A stretch of DNA of 41,550 nt, taken from contig JABDLD010000020.1 in assembly GCA_013001885.1 (NCBI GenBank), positions 1 to 41,550 on the forward strand, read 5' to 3'. The position numbers and the translations under genes are program-made. Positions 9,317-19,292 of this stretch are shown here, one piece after another. Under the pieces are notes generated by a model that worked only from the letters and a program-made list of their open reading frames with translations, was not told the DNA's origin and did not search any database. The DNA comes from Lysobacterales bacterium (GTDB lineage: Bacteria; Pseudomonadota; Gammaproteobacteria; Xanthomonadales; SZUA-36). Position 1 is the first letter of the stretch. Every line of letters begins with the position of its first letter.

Positions 9317-9955
9317 GTGCTTGATATTGTTCTTGCCGGTGGCTGGCTGATGGCCCCGATCATATTGTGTTCCATCCTGACCCTGACGATTATTGCCGAA
9401 CGCTTCTGGGCGCTGCGGCGCAGTAACGTCGTGCCGGACAATGTTGGCCGTCAGGTAGAAGAGTGGGCGGCCAGGCACGAACTCGACCGTCGGCATATCG
9501 ATCAGCTCAGGACCGATTCGGCCTTGGGCCGCGTGCTCGCGGCTGCGCTGGTTAACCGGCACCGGTCGCGTGACCTGATCAAGGAAGCCGTGGAGGACAC
9601 CGGCCGGCACGTGGTTCATCAACTCGAGCGCTTCCTGAACACGCTGGGCACCATTGCCGGTATTTCGCCGCTGCTCGGTCTGCTGGGCACGGTAATCGGC
9701 ATGATCAAGGTGTTTTCCGCCATACTCGCCCACGGTGTCGGTAACGCAAACCAGCTGGCGGGCGGTATTTCCGAGGCGCTGATCACGACAGCCGCCGGAT
9801 TGACGGTTGCCATTCCAAGTTTCTTTTTTTACCGCTATTTCAAAGGAAAAGTAGAATCGTATGTCGTGTCGATGGAAGAGCAGGCGATCAACCTGATTGA
9901 AGCGATAGAACGCGGCAACGTGGCGCAACTGAGATCCGGAATACCCGGAGGTTAG
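9317..9955 (+). CDS. exbB: ExbB/TolQ-family proton channel protein
   Basis: MotA/TolQ/ExbB-family inner-membrane protein of 212 residues, the stator partner of the ExbD-like protein that follows 3 bp later. It has an N-terminal membrane helix (about 5-28), a cytoplasmic stretch, and two C-terminal helices (about 110-140 and 150-175) with the family motif ISPLLGLLGTVIGMI. The start is GTG at 9317, preceded by GGAG at 9304-9307. In this setting, before msbA and without tonB, the pair is usually annotated ExbB-ExbD; its client at this locus is not established. A TolQ role is less likely because no tolA, tolB or pal is nearby. Confidence 0.88.
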   Translation: MLDIVLAGGWLMAPIILCSILTLTIIAERFWALRRSNVVPDNVGRQVEEWAARHELDRRHIDQLRTDSALGRVLAAALVNRHRSRDLIKEAVEDTGRHVVHQLERFLNTLGTIAGISPLLGLLGTVIGMIKVFSAILAHGVGNANQLAGGISEALITTAAGLTVAIPSFFFYRYFKGKVESYVVSMEEQAINLIEAIERGNVAQLRSGIPGG

Positions 9956-9958
9956 GCC

Positions 9959-10387
9959 GTGAAGCTGCAGCATCACGCAAAGGAAGATCCCACGGTTGAC
10001 CTGACGTCACTGATCGATGTGGTTTTCCTTCTGCTGATCTTTTTCATGGTCAGCACGACTTTTGAACGGCAGGCACTGATGAAAGTCGATCTGCCGGAGG
10101 CCAGCGTGGTCGAGGATCGGACTGAAATTCCGGAGAGCCTGGAACTGGTGATCGATGAGGAAGGGCGCATGTTCCTCAATGATCAGCGCCTGATCGACAG
10201 CGAGGCGCGTACGATCCAGGCCGCGATCGAGCAGGCGGCTGGTGAAAACCGCGAGATACCGCTCATTCTGCGGGCAGACAGGATGACTTCGCATCACCAC
10301 GTGGTAACCGCGATGGACGTCGCCGCCCAGATGGGATTCAGCAACCTGTCAATCGCCACTGACCGCGCCGACGGGCTTACGGAATGA
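9959..10387 (+). CDS. exbD: ExbD/TolR-family biopolymer transport protein
   Basis: Partner of ExbB, 142 residues, with one membrane helix near the N-terminus (about 17-38). The helix starts with the key aspartate of the proton path in LIDVVFLLLIFFMVS, and a periplasmic domain follows. The start is GTG at 9959 with CGGAGG at 9946-9951. Its stop overlaps the msbA start (ATGA at 10384-10387), so the stator genes and the lipid A flippase are translationally coupled. Confidence 0.9.
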   Translation: MKLQHHAKEDPTVDLTSLIDVVFLLLIFFMVSTTFERQALMKVDLPEASVVEDRTEIPESLELVIDEEGRMFLNDQRLIDSEARTIQAAIEQAAGENREIPLILRADRMTSHHHVVTAMDVAAQMGFSNLSIATDRADGLTE

Positions 10388-12144
10388 CGTCAGTTCCGGC
10401 TGGAACGAGCCATCAGCCCATGGTGGTTTATAAACGTCTCTGGGGCTACACCAGGCGCTACCTGGCGATGTTCCTGGTCGGCATCATCGGCGTCAGTATC
10501 GACGCCAGCATGCAGGCGGTATTCATCAAGGGTATGCAGCCGTTGATCGACCGGGTGTTCGTCGGCAAGGATTCTGAATTCGGCCTGTTGCTGGCGGGCG
10601 CTATCCTTGTCATTTCAATCATCCGGATGGCTGGCAATTTCGCCGGGGTGTACGGCATGGAGTGGGTCGGCCGCAAGGTCATCGCTGACCTGCGCCAGGA
10701 ATTATTCGACAAATACGTTTCGTTGCCGGCCACTTTCTATGATGCTTTCAGCTCCGGTCAGCTGATCTCGAAGCTGGCCTACAACAGCGAGCAGGTTGCC
10801 AGCGCAGCCACCCATTCCGTTGTGACGGCCATTCGGGACGTGATGATCGTTGTATTCCTGCTCGGTGTGATGCTGACAACCAACGCTCGGCTGACGCTGG
10901 TGATGCTGTTGCTGGTTCCCATTATCGGTTTGTTGGTCACGGTTATCAGCCGTCGCTTCCGCAAGATCAGCCACCGCATTCAGGACATGATGGGAAATGT
11001 ATCCCATGTCACGGAAGAAGCCGTCACCGGTCAACAAGTGATCAAGGTGTTCCAGGGACAGGAATCAGAAAAAGCCCGTTTTCGGGAGGTCAATGAAAAG
11101 ACCCTGCGCCTGCACATGCGAATGCGCGCCACGCACCTGGCCAGTTCCTCGCTGGTTCAGTTGGCCGCCGGCCTGGCGTTGGTGCTGCTGATGCTCATTG
11201 CCACACGCCCCAACATGTTGAGCAGTATCTCCGCCGGCACCTTTACCGCTATCTTCACCGCGATGATTGCTTCCATCCCCCCGCTGAAACGGCTCACCGG
11301 CGTGCAGGCGCAGGTGCAAAAAGGAATTGCGGCGGCCGACAGTATTTTCCAGGTGCTGGACGTCGATTCGGAACAGGACAGCGGCACTTTCGCGGTTGAC
11401 CGTGTCAGGGGCGACATCGAGTTCAAAAACGTCAGTTTTCATTATGACTCGAGTGAAAAACCGATCCTCAATGATGTCAGCTTCGCGGTGCCGGCCGGAA
11501 GTGTTACCGCGCTGGTTGGGCATTCCGGCAGCGGAAAAACCACGCTTGCCGGTTTGTTGCCGCGTTTTTATACGGGTTATGGCGGCCACATTACGCTGGA
11601 CGGTCATGAGCTTGCCGACTACGCGCTGGACAATTTACGCAGTCATATTGCACTGGTGGGGCAGCAGGTCGTTTTGTTTAACGATACGGTTGCCGGCAAC
11701 ATCGCGTACGGCGCGCTGGCGGGCAAATCGCGCGACGAGATTGCCAAGGCGGCAACGGACGCGCACGCCATGGGTTTTATCGAGCAGCTTCCAGACGGGC
11801 TGGACTCGCTGATCGGGGAAAATGGCACGCTGCTTTCGGGCGGGCAACGCCAGAGACTGGCCATTGCACGCGCCTTGCTGAAAGACGCGCCCGTACTTAT
11901 CCTGGATGAGGCGACGTCAGCCCTGGATACCGAGTCGGAACGCATGATCCAGGAGGCCTTGTCGGAGGTGATCAAACACCGGACAACGCTGGTCATCGCC
12001 CACCGCCTGTCAACCATTGAAAGCGCCGACCAGGTGATTGTTCTGGACCAGGGCCGGGTTGTCGAATGCGGCACGCACGAGGCTTTGCTCGCCAACGAAG
12101 GAACTTACGCGCGGCTCTACCGAACCCAGTTCGGGGACGAGTGA
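10384..12144 (+). CDS. msbA: Lipid A export ATP-binding/permease MsbA
   Basis: Half-transporter of 586 residues that flips lipid A-core across the inner membrane. Six membrane helices fill about 25-310. The ATPase domain has Walker A from G379 (GHSGSGKTT), the signature LSGGQ (484-488) and Walker B LILDEAT (505-511). It lies between exbD and lpxK with 4-bp and 1-bp overlaps, the standard lipid A export context, which favours MsbA over other exporter half-transporters. Confidence 0.96.
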   Translation: MTSVPAGTSHQPMVVYKRLWGYTRRYLAMFLVGIIGVSIDASMQAVFIKGMQPLIDRVFVGKDSEFGLLLAGAILVISIIRMAGNFAGVYGMEWVGRKVIADLRQELFDKYVSLPATFYDAFSSGQLISKLAYNSEQVASAATHSVVTAIRDVMIVVFLLGVMLTTNARLTLVMLLLVPIIGLLVTVISRRFRKISHRIQDMMGNVSHVTEEAVTGQQVIKVFQGQESEKARFREVNEKTLRLHMRMRATHLASSSLVQLAAGLALVLLMLIATRPNMLSSISAGTFTAIFTAMIASIPPLKRLTGVQAQVQKGIAAADSIFQVLDVDSEQDSGTFAVDRVRGDIEFKNVSFHYDSSEKPILNDVSFAVPAGSVTALVGHSGSGKTTLAGLLPRFYTGYGGHITLDGHELADYALDNLRSHIALVGQQVVLFNDTVAGNIAYGALAGKSRDEIAKAATDAHAMGFIEQLPDGLDSLIGENGTLLSGGQRQRLAIARALLKDAPVLILDEATSALDTESERMIQEALSEVIKHRTTLVIAHRLSTIESADQVIVLDQGRVVECGTHEALLANEGTYARLYRTQFGDE

Positions 12145-13163
12145 TGCGTTTGGAAACCGAACTCAGGCTGAATCAAATCTGGTACGGCGGCCAGGCTGCG
12201 CCCTGGTGGCTGCAGGGTCTGGTGCCGATCTACAGGGCGGGAAACTGGCTGGACCGATGGATCAAGTCACGCCGCCAGCCGGATGACCTGGGTGCGGCCT
12301 ACATCATCGTCGTCGGCAACATCACGGTTGGCGGCAGCGGTAAGACGCCCCTGGTGATCAGACTTTGCCAGCTGTTGCGCCAGGCCGGTTTAAATCCCGG
12401 CGTCATCAGCCGCGGCTACGGCCGTCAAAAAAAAGGACTGCGGATGGTCACAGCCCTGTCCGACCCCGATGTCGTGGGCGATGAGCCGTTGCTGATCGCC
12501 CGGAGGGCGGAAGTTCCGGTGATCGTGTCCTCTGACCGCTGCGAGGCGGCCCGCCAGTTGATCAGGCAGAGTATCAACGTGATCCTCTCGGATGACGGAC
12601 TGCAGCATTATCGTTTGCCTCGAAACCTCGAGATCTGCGTGATCGACGGCAGCAGGGGTTTCGGCAACGGTAAGTTGCTCCCGGCGGGCCCGCTGCGCGA
12701 ACCGGTCGAGCGGCTTGCTTCATTTGACAGTATCGTGGTCAACGGCGAGGCAGAGGAAATACCGGGGGATCTGCCGCTGGTGCCGATGAACCTGGTTTCC
12801 GGCATGCTGCGGTCGCTCGAGGACAGCCAGGGTTGGCGCCTTGGACAGTTCGCAGGATGCAAAGCGAACGCCGTGGCGGCCATCGGTAACCCGGCGCGTT
12901 TTTTCGATTTGTTGCGCCATGCCAGGATTAAGGTCAATGAACATGTTTTTCCGGACCACCATATTTTCAGCGCCCGCGATTTCGAGCCTATGGATCAATC
13001 CCTGCCCATCCTGATGACTGAAAAAGATGCGGTCAAATGCAGAAATCTGGGGTTGAGGAACGCCTGGTTCCTGTCGGTTGACGCGGTGATGCCGCCGGAG
13101 TGGGAGCAGTCCCTGGTGAAACGGGTGGCACAGGGCTTTCTCAAGCCGGGAGAAGGCGCATGA
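12144..13163 (+). CDS. lpxK: Tetraacyldisaccharide 4'-kinase LpxK
   Basis: Phosphorylates the 4' position of the lipid A disaccharide, giving lipid IVA, at the inner membrane. The 339-residue protein has an N-terminal hydrophobic stretch and the P-loop GNITVGGSGKT at 58-68, diagnostic for LpxK. The start is the ATG that shares its A with the msbA stop (TGATG at 12142-12146). The frame stays open upstream inside msbA, but a longer start would overlap it needlessly. Next is kdsB, overlapping by 4 bp. Confidence 0.95.
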   Translation: MRLETELRLNQIWYGGQAAPWWLQGLVPIYRAGNWLDRWIKSRRQPDDLGAAYIIVVGNITVGGSGKTPLVIRLCQLLRQAGLNPGVISRGYGRQKKGLRMVTALSDPDVVGDEPLLIARRAEVPVIVSSDRCEAARQLIRQSINVILSDDGLQHYRLPRNLEICVIDGSRGFGNGKLLPAGPLREPVERLASFDSIVVNGEAEEIPGDLPLVPMNLVSGMLRSLEDSQGWRLGQFAGCKANAVAAIGNPARFFDLLRHARIKVNEHVFPDHHIFSARDFEPMDQSLPILMTEKDAVKCRNLGLRNAWFLSVDAVMPPEWEQSLVKRVAQGFLKPGEGA

Positions 13164-13924
13164 ATGCTGCATACCGAATCGTGATTCCGGCGCGCATGGC
13201 CTCTGAGCGTTTACCGGGTAAGCCGCTGCTGAAAATTGGCGGTCGCACACTGATCGAGCATGTGTACCGGAGAGCCTGTGAATCCTCCGCCCTGTCCGTC
13301 GTAGTAGCGACCGATTCAGACGCGGTGCGCGCGGCCGTCGCGGCTTTTGGCGGGGCAGCTGAATTGACCTCGACAGAGCATCAAAGCGGCACAGACCGGA
13401 TTTCCGAATGCGTCGAAAAACTGGGCTGGCCGGACAGCGAAGTCGTGGTCAACCTGCAGGGCGATGAACCGCTGATGCCGGCGGCCTGTCTCGACCAGGC
13501 CGCCGGCATCCTGCAAAAAAACGGCAATGCGGACGTGGCCAGCCTCTACTGGCCGATCGGAACGGCGCAAGAGGTCGAAGACAGTAATGTCGTCAAGGTC
13601 GTATTGAGCGAAACGGGCGAGGCGCTGTACTTCAGCCGGTCGGTAATCCCCTATCCGCGAAATCTGTCGTTACCGGATGCCATGCAGGCCGGCGCAGCGT
13701 GGAACCGGCATATCGGACTGTACGCGTACCGTGTGCGTGCGCTCAAGGCCTTCACTGTGTTGCCGGTCAGCACTCTCGAAGGTATTGAGAAACTGGAGCA
13801 GTTGCGATTTCTCGAAGCAGGCAAGCGGATCACGATGGAGCAGGCCTGTTCATTCATTCCGGCGGGTGTGGATACACCGGAAGACCTGGAACGGGTCAGG
13901 AAGCTGATCCCGGACACGGACTGA
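13160..13924 (+). CDS. kdsB: 3-deoxy-manno-octulosonate cytidylyltransferase
   Basis: Activates Kdo with CTP to CMP-Kdo for the inner core of lipopolysaccharide. The 254-residue protein opens with the nucleotide-binding signature IPARMASERLPGKPL and contains NLQGDEPLMP, both typical of KdsB. The start is the ATG in ATGA overlapping the lpxK stop. The small ycaR-type gene often found between lpxK and kdsB is absent here. Confidence 0.95.
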   Translation: MNAAYRIVIPARMASERLPGKPLLKIGGRTLIEHVYRRACESSALSVVVATDSDAVRAAVAAFGGAAELTSTEHQSGTDRISECVEKLGWPDSEVVVNLQGDEPLMPAACLDQAAGILQKNGNADVASLYWPIGTAQEVEDSNVVKVVLSETGEALYFSRSVIPYPRNLSLPDAMQAGAAWNRHIGLYAYRVRALKAFTVLPVSTLEGIEKLEQLRFLEAGKRITMEQACSFIPAGVDTPEDLERVRKLIPDTD

Positions 13925-13934
13925 CTCTTTAGGA

Positions 13935-15758
13935 ATGGCGCAGGACTCGAACACGGAATTCGACGGCAAGGCCTTCGCCGGCAGGTTGCCAACCCGCCCC
14001 GGTGTTTACCTGATGAAAGACAGCGCCGGTAAGCCGCTTTATGTTGGCAAGGCGCGTAACCTGCGCAAACGAGTCGCCAGTTATTTCGATTCCCGGCCCA
14101 AGATCGACCGGATCATGCGGATGATCGCGAGGATAAATCAGATTGAAGTCGGCCTGACCCGAACAGAGGGCGAGGCGCTGCTGCTTGAGAACGAATGGAT
14201 CAAATCGCTCAAGCCCCGCTACAACATATTACTGCGCGACGACAAGTCGTATCCCTGGATCGCAATCAGCACGGACCACGATTTTCCCCGAATCGCTTTT
14301 CATCGCGGCGCGCGCGATAAATCCAAGACGTACTTCGGCCCTTATCCGTCTGCCTCCTCGGTGCGAGAGAGCATTAACCTGATACAGAAGCTGTTTCGAC
14401 TCAGGAACTGTGAAGACAGCTACTTCTCGCATCGCAACAGGCCCTGCCTGCAGTACCAGATTCGCCGCTGCACCGCTCCTTGCGTCGATCTTGTGAGCAA
14501 GTCCCAATATCGTGAGCAGGTGAAAGACGCGTCGCTGTTTCTCCAGGGTAAAAACCAGAAGGTACTGACCAGAATGATTGCTCGGATGGAGCGGTCTGCG
14601 TCGTCGCTGGATTTCGAGGCCGCCGCAATGTATCGCGACCAGATCAGCGCTTTGAAACAAATGCAGGCGCAACAGTTTGTTGCAGGCAGGCAGGCCGACG
14701 TCGATTTCGTGGCGCTCGCTCAGGAGCAGGGCCTGGCTTGTGTGCAACTCGTCTCGATTCGTGGGGGAAGGAACCTGGGGCAGCGGAGCCATTTTCCAAC
14801 CCAGGCCGAGGGTTACTCGGCCGCCGAAGTGCTCGAGGCTTTCCTGGGGCAATATTACCGGGAACGACTGCCGCCGGCGCAGATTGTCATTTCTGAGTCC
14901 CTGGCTAACACCGCTCTGCTGCAGGATGTTTTTTCAGAGCGGGCGGGGCATTTGATCGCCATCCAGTCCAAACCCAGGGGCGATCGCAGAAAAATGCTGG
15001 AGTCGGCGGTCCGGAATGCACGCCAGGCATTGAAAATGCGTCTTGCCAGCAAGGCCAACATGATGGCGCAATTCGACGCCCTGCAGACTATTCTGCGGCT
15101 GGACGAGTCGCCCGGGTCGCTGGAGTGCTTCGACATCTCCCATACGGCCGGCAACCAGACGGTCGGTTCCTGCGTGGTGTTCGACGGAAACGGGCCGGTA
15201 AAGTCAAAGTACCGCCGCTATAACCTGAAGGGCATCACGCCGGGTGACGACTACGCAGCGATGAAGCAAGTGCTCACGCGCCGTTACGGCCGCATTCAGG
15301 CCGAGGACGGCTCGCTGCCGGACCTGATCATTATCGATGGCGGAAAAGGCCAGCTGAGCCAGGCCGAGGAAGTCCTGGCTGATTTTGGGCTGACCGGTAT
15401 TCCGCTGCTGGGGATTGCCAAGGGTAAATCACGCCGGGCAGGGCATGAAGAATGGATTGTGTCGGCACCAGCCAGGAGACTGCGCCCGGGACCGGAATCC
15501 CCGGCATCGCACCTGGTACAGCAGATTCGCGATGAAGCTCATCGTTTCGCCATAACCGGTCATCGCAGCAGGCGCCAAAAAGCCGTGACAAAATCAGGCC
15601 TCGAGAAAATCCCCGGAATAGGTCCGCGGCGGCGGCGCGCGCTGCTCAATCACTTTGGCGGTCTGCAGGGCGTGACCCGGGCGGGCATTGAGGAGTTGTC
15701 CAGCGTGCCGGGAATCAGCCGCCTGCTGGCCGAAGAAATATTTCGCGCACTGCACTGA
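13935..15758 (+). CDS. uvrC: Excinuclease ABC subunit C
   Basis: Makes the 3' and 5' incisions around DNA damage bound by UvrB in nucleotide excision repair. Domain order over 607 residues: GIY-YIG nuclease (about 15-100, with GVYLMKD and LYVGKARNLRKRV), a Cys-rich linker, a UVR helix pair binding UvrB (about 205-240), the RNase H-like nuclease domain (about 385-540, with CFDISHTAG and IIIDGGKGQL) and a C-terminal helix-hairpin-helix pair (about 555-605). The AGGA before the ATG at 13935 is almost adjacent to it, an unusually short spacing. It is followed by pgsA, as in other gammaproteobacteria. Confidence 0.96.
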   Translation: MAQDSNTEFDGKAFAGRLPTRPGVYLMKDSAGKPLYVGKARNLRKRVASYFDSRPKIDRIMRMIARINQIEVGLTRTEGEALLLENEWIKSLKPRYNILLRDDKSYPWIAISTDHDFPRIAFHRGARDKSKTYFGPYPSASSVRESINLIQKLFRLRNCEDSYFSHRNRPCLQYQIRRCTAPCVDLVSKSQYREQVKDASLFLQGKNQKVLTRMIARMERSASSLDFEAAAMYRDQISALKQMQAQQFVAGRQADVDFVALAQEQGLACVQLVSIRGGRNLGQRSHFPTQAEGYSAAEVLEAFLGQYYRERLPPAQIVISESLANTALLQDVFSERAGHLIAIQSKPRGDRRKMLESAVRNARQALKMRLASKANMMAQFDALQTILRLDESPGSLECFDISHTAGNQTVGSCVVFDGNGPVKSKYRRYNLKGITPGDDYAAMKQVLTRRYGRIQAEDGSLPDLIIIDGGKGQLSQAEEVLADFGLTGIPLLGIAKGKSRRAGHEEWIVSAPARRLRPGPESPASHLVQQIRDEAHRFAITGHRSRRQKAVTKSGLEKIPGIGPRRRRALLNHFGGLQGVTRAGIEELSSVPGISRLLAEEIFRALH

Positions 15759-15811
15759 AAGCCGATGTCTGCGATAATGTCCACGCATTTCGCACCAGAT
15801 GACACCAGATC

Positions 15812-16411
15812 ATGCACTTGACCGTACCCACCATGTTGACCTTGCTCCGGATCGCACTTGTTCCGGTGCTCGTGGTCTTTTTCTACCTGCCGTTTGGCTG
15901 GTCGAACTTCGCCTGCGTTTTTATCTTCGTGCTGGCTGCGGTGACCGATATCGCAGACGGCTACATCGCCAGAAAAACCGGCCAGACATCGCGCTTCGGC
16001 GCCTTTCTCGACCCGGTAGCCGACAAGATCATGGTCTCGACCGCCCTGGTTTTGCTGGTGCAGCGCCAGGAAACCTACCAGGCCGTGTTTGCGCTGGCGG
16101 CGGCGGTCATTATCGGGCGTGAGATCACGATTTCCGCGTTACGGGAGTGGATGTCGGAGATTGGGGAAAGCGCGCTGGTCAGCGTGAGCGGGGTCGGCAA
16201 GCTCAAAACGATATTCCAGATGACGGCCATTGGATTCCTGCTCTACCACGAGAACATCTTCTGGATTCCGGTAGCGCTGATCGGAGAGCTTTTGCTGTAT
16301 CTTGCCGCCGCACTCACACTCTGGTCGATGTGGACTTACCTGAAGGCGGCGTGGCCTGTTATCAGTGATTCGCGCCATCATGCTGCGGACTCTGATCAAT
16401 CCCCCGAATGA
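15812..16411 (+). CDS. pgsA: CDP-diacylglycerol--glycerol-3-phosphate 3-phosphatidyltransferase
   Basis: Makes phosphatidylglycerophosphate, the committed step to phosphatidylglycerol and cardiolipin, in the inner membrane. The 199 residues start [14 protein letters not shown] and carry the full CDP-alcohol phosphotransferase motif: D49-G50, A53-R54, G63, D67 and D71. Four to five membrane helices are visible. It lies 53 bp after uvrC; ispG starts immediately after its stop. Confidence 0.95.
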   Translation: MHLTVPTMLTLLRIALVPVLVVFFYLPFGWSNFACVFIFVLAAVTDIADGYIARKTGQTSRFGAFLDPVADKIMVSTALVLLVQRQETYQAVFALAAAVIIGREITISALREWMSEIGESALVSVSGVGKLKTIFQMTAIGFLLYHENIFWIPVALIGELLLYLAAALTLWSMWTYLKAAWPVISDSRHHAADSDQSPE

Positions 16412-16412
16412 C

Positions 16413-17663
16413 ATGACGGAAACTTCCCAAGCAGCGGAACGCCGCACGACCCCCACGGTAACCGTCGGCAAAGTCCAAATTGGCAGTTGCCACCCGATTG
16501 TCGTGCAGTCGATGACCAACACCGATACGGCGGACGCCAAATCGACCGCAAAACAGGTGGCCGAACTGGCGCGCGCCGGTTCCGAACTGGTCCGGATCAC
16601 GGTCAATACCCCGGAGGCTGCGGCCGCGGTGCCGGAAATTCAGCGCAGGCTGGACATGATGTCCTGCGAGGTTCCCCTGATCGGTGATTTTCACTACAAC
16701 GGCCACCAGTTGCTGAAACAGGTGCCCGAATGCGCCACTATTCTGGCCAAGTATCGAATCAACCCGGGGAACGTCGGTTTCGGCCGTAAAAAGGACGATC
16801 AGTTCGCCACGATCATCGAACTGGCTATGGAGCACGACAAGCCGGTGAGAATCGGCGTGAACTGGGGCAGCCTGGATGCCAGCCTGCTGGCCCGGCTGAT
16901 GGATGAAAATGCCGCGTTGAGCAAACCTCGGGACGCCGCCGTCGTCATGCGCGAGGCGCTGATCCGTTCCGCGCTGGAAAGCGCCCAGCAGGCCGAACAG
17001 CTTGGAATGGCTCACGACCGCATCATTCTCTCCTGCAAAGTAAGCGACGTGCAGGACTTGATCAGCGTCTACCGGTCGCTGGCGTCTCGCTGTGATTATC
17101 CGCTGCACCTCGGGTTGACCGAGGCAGGGATGGGCAGCAAAGGCATCGTTTCGTCAACAGCGGCGATGGCCGTTCTGCTGCAGGAGGGGATTGGCGATAC
17201 GGTCCGCATTTCGTTGACTCCGGAACCCGACCAGGCGCGCACAGACGAGGTCGTTGTTGCCCAGGAATTACTTCAGAGCATGGGGTTGAGGGCGTTTACG
17301 CCGATGGTGACGGCTTGCCCTGGCTGCGGGCGGACAACGAGTACGTTTTTCCAGTCGCTGGCCCGCGACGTACAGCAGTACGTGCGGCAACGCATGCCCG
17401 AATGGAAACTGCAATTTCACGGAGCTGAGAACCTTTCTCTGGCCGTGATGGGATGTATCGTCAACGGTCCGGGAGAAAGCCGTCACGCCGACATCGGCAT
17501 CAGCCTGCCCGGAACTGGGGAGGCGCCGTCAGCCCCGGTCTTCATTGACGGTGAAAAAGCCGTAACCCTGCGCGGCGAAAGCATCACGGAGGAGTTTCTC
17601 GGGCTGATCGAGAACTACGTCGAAACCCACTACTCCCCGCGTTTTCCCGACGAGTCACGCTGA
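16413..17663 (+). CDS. ispG: 4-hydroxy-3-methylbut-2-en-1-yl diphosphate synthase IspG
   Basis: Iron-sulfur enzyme of the MEP isoprenoid pathway that converts MEcPP to HMBPP. The 416-residue protein has a TIM barrel with VQSMTNTDT near the start, and C-terminal [4Fe-4S] ligands C302, C305 and C348 with catalytic E355 (CPGC, then GCIVNGPGE). It is longer than the E. coli form (372), with extra sequence before and between the cluster cysteines. The start chosen is the ATG one base after the pgsA stop; in-frame ATGs at 16365 and 16380 would lie within pgsA. The flavodoxin or ferredoxin partner is not in the window. Confidence 0.95.
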   Translation: MTETSQAAERRTTPTVTVGKVQIGSCHPIVVQSMTNTDTADAKSTAKQVAELARAGSELVRITVNTPEAAAAVPEIQRRLDMMSCEVPLIGDFHYNGHQLLKQVPECATILAKYRINPGNVGFGRKKDDQFATIIELAMEHDKPVRIGVNWGSLDASLLARLMDENAALSKPRDAAVVMREALIRSALESAQQAEQLGMAHDRIILSCKVSDVQDLISVYRSLASRCDYPLHLGLTEAGMGSKGIVSSTAAMAVLLQEGIGDTVRISLTPEPDQARTDEVVVAQELLQSMGLRAFTPMVTACPGCGRTTSTFFQSLARDVQQYVRQRMPEWKLQFHGAENLSLAVMGCIVNGPGESRHADIGISLPGTGEAPSAPVFIDGEKAVTLRGESITEEFLGLIENYVETHYSPRFPDESR

Positions 17664-17666
17664 TCC

Positions 17667-18479
17667 ATGGCGGTGTTGAAACGGAACCGCCTGGCCGCCA
17701 AGGCGGACCGGCATCACCTCTACCAGGAGTCGGTGCAGGATACTGAGTCCGAAATCGATTTTGTCGAGCACACCTGGTCGGAGTTGCGCGGCCGGCCGGC
17801 CGAGTTCCTGCGCGAGGACTTTTGCGGCACGGCCAACACCGCCTGCGAATGGATCAGGCGTGATCCGCAACACTATGCTATCGGGATCGATCTCGACGGC
17901 GAAGTGCTTCAGTGGGGCCGCCTCAATAACCTCGCCCAACTGGATCCTGAACAGCAATCGCGAATCCGGTTGCTGCAGGAGAACGTGCTCGATGCCGAGC
18001 CCGAACTGGCGGACATCGTGCTGGCGATGAATTTCAGCTACTACCTGTTTCTGAGCCGTGAAGACCTGCTGGAGTATTTCCGTTGTGTCTACGACGGGCT
18101 GGTGGACGACGGCGTATTTTTTCTCGACGCTTACGGCGGATACGACGCGCCTCGTGAGATCGAGGAGGAACGCGAATGCGACGGCTTCACCTATATCTGG
18201 GAACAGGCGTCATTCAATCCGATCGACTCGACCATGACCTGCCACATCCATTTTGAATTTGCGGACCGCTCCCGGCTGGATCGAGCTTTCAGTTACTACT
18301 GGCGCCTGTGGACCCTGCCTGAAATACGCGAATTGCTGACCGAGGCGGGTTTCGGGACGGTTACGGTTTACTGGGAAGGCACCGACGGTGACACCAATGA
18401 GGGGGACGGAATTTATTCGCCCTCAGAATCCGGCGACGCTGACCCGGGATGGGTTTGTTACGTCGTTGCGCAGCGGTAA
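17667..18479 (+). CDS. Class I SAM-dependent methyltransferase, substrate unknown
   Basis: Predicted cytosolic methyltransferase of 270 residues. A Rossmann-type core is visible: LREDFCGTANTACEW in the motif I region, GIDLDGEVLQWG as the acidic loop after beta 2, then DIVLAMNFSYY and FFLDAYGG. The C-terminal part is acidic. It starts 3 bp after ispG, so it is probably cotranscribed, but nothing visible tells its substrate. Its 3' end overlaps the 3' end of ygfZ on the other strand by 22 bp. Confidence 0.8.
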   Translation: MAVLKRNRLAAKADRHHLYQESVQDTESEIDFVEHTWSELRGRPAEFLREDFCGTANTACEWIRRDPQHYAIGIDLDGEVLQWGRLNNLAQLDPEQQSRIRLLQENVLDAEPELADIVLAMNFSYYLFLSREDLLEYFRCVYDGLVDDGVFFLDAYGGYDAPREIEEERECDGFTYIWEQASFNPIDSTMTCHIHFEFADRSRLDRAFSYYWRLWTLPEIRELLTEAGFGTVTVYWEGTDGDTNEGDGIYSPSESGDADPGWVCYVVAQR

Positions 18480-19264
18480 AGTCGCTCGTTGTGTTTTAAC
18501 CCCGTCACCGGGCTTTCCGGTTCCAAGGGCGCGACGATCACAAGCAGCGTGCCGCCGTTTTCACCGGCAACTGAATCGATGATGGTCCCGCGTGACCAGG
18601 CTTCGTCGCGGCAAATTTCGACCGAATCAGACGGTGCCGCAGAGGTTTCTTCGTCGACCTGGACGATAACCGGGGCGCGCTTCACTTTTCCCAGGTAGCG
18701 GGCCCGTGCGACGATTTCCTGGCCCGGATAACAACCCTTGGAGAAGCTCACGGCGCCGATCCGGTCATAGCCCAGCATTTGTGGAATGAATTTTTCAGTG
18801 GTTTCGGCGTTCAGCCAGGTAACGCCAAGACGCAACTCCTCGTTTTTGAAAGCAGTTCCGTGGCCAGCGGCGTCCCGGTCAGAAAAAACATACTGCAAAG
18901 GCAAACCGCCCGGTTGAAATGACTCTTCGGCGACCGGTTCAGAGGAAATACCGGCGCCGAGAACGTGCAGGCCGGACTGAGCCGAAAATTCCACCCGTGT
19001 CCGCATCACGAATATGCTGAGGCGCTCCAGAATTCGCGGCAACAAATCCGCCGCCGCGGCAACCAGGAAATCATCTGTGCGCCTGCACACCAGCAGCAGG
19101 CCGAGAACTTTGCCTTTCGGTGAGCAGTAGCAGGCAAAACTGGCCTCACCGGGCTTCAGCGCGGCAATATCCGCACTGAGCTGATTCTGCAAAAAGTCGC
19201 CCGCCTCGGCGCCCTGAAAACGGGCCGTGGAGAGATAGTTCAACGAATTGATTGTCGATTTCAT
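18458..19264 (-). CDS. ygfZ: YgfZ/GcvT-family folate-binding Fe-S maintenance protein
   Basis: A folate-dependent protein of 268 residues that supports repair or assembly of certain iron-sulfur enzymes (such as MiaB in E. coli). The hallmark KGCYPGQE lies at 176-183 with the functional cysteine C178, inside a GcvT-like fold. The C-terminal barrel is shortened, as usual in YgfZ compared with the glycine cleavage T protein. It is divergent from sdhC, leaving 135 bp between start codons. In E. coli the gene also lies near the ygfY/ygfX pair, so this grouping has precedent. Confidence 0.9.
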   Translation of the reverse strand: MKSTINSLNYLSTARFQGAEAGDFLQNQLSADIAALKPGEASFACYCSPKGKVLGLLLVCRRTDDFLVAAAADLLPRILERLSIFVMRTRVEFSAQSGLHVLGAGISSEPVAEESFQPGGLPLQYVFSDRDAAGHGTAFKNEELRLGVTWLNAETTEKFIPQMLGYDRIGAVSFSKGCYPGQEIVARARYLGKVKRAPVIVQVDEETSAAPSDSVEICRDEAWSRGTIIDSVAGENGGTLLVIVAPLEPESPVTGLKHNERLYRCATT

Positions 19265-19292
19265 AAGCTGTGTTTCAGACGCTTGGACCGGA

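Noticed and set aside
16362-17108. Long minus-strand frame (248 codons) opposite ispG
   Set aside because: It is an antisense shadow of a conserved gene in G+C-rich DNA; similar shadows lie opposite lolC, sdhA, ccoI and ccoN.
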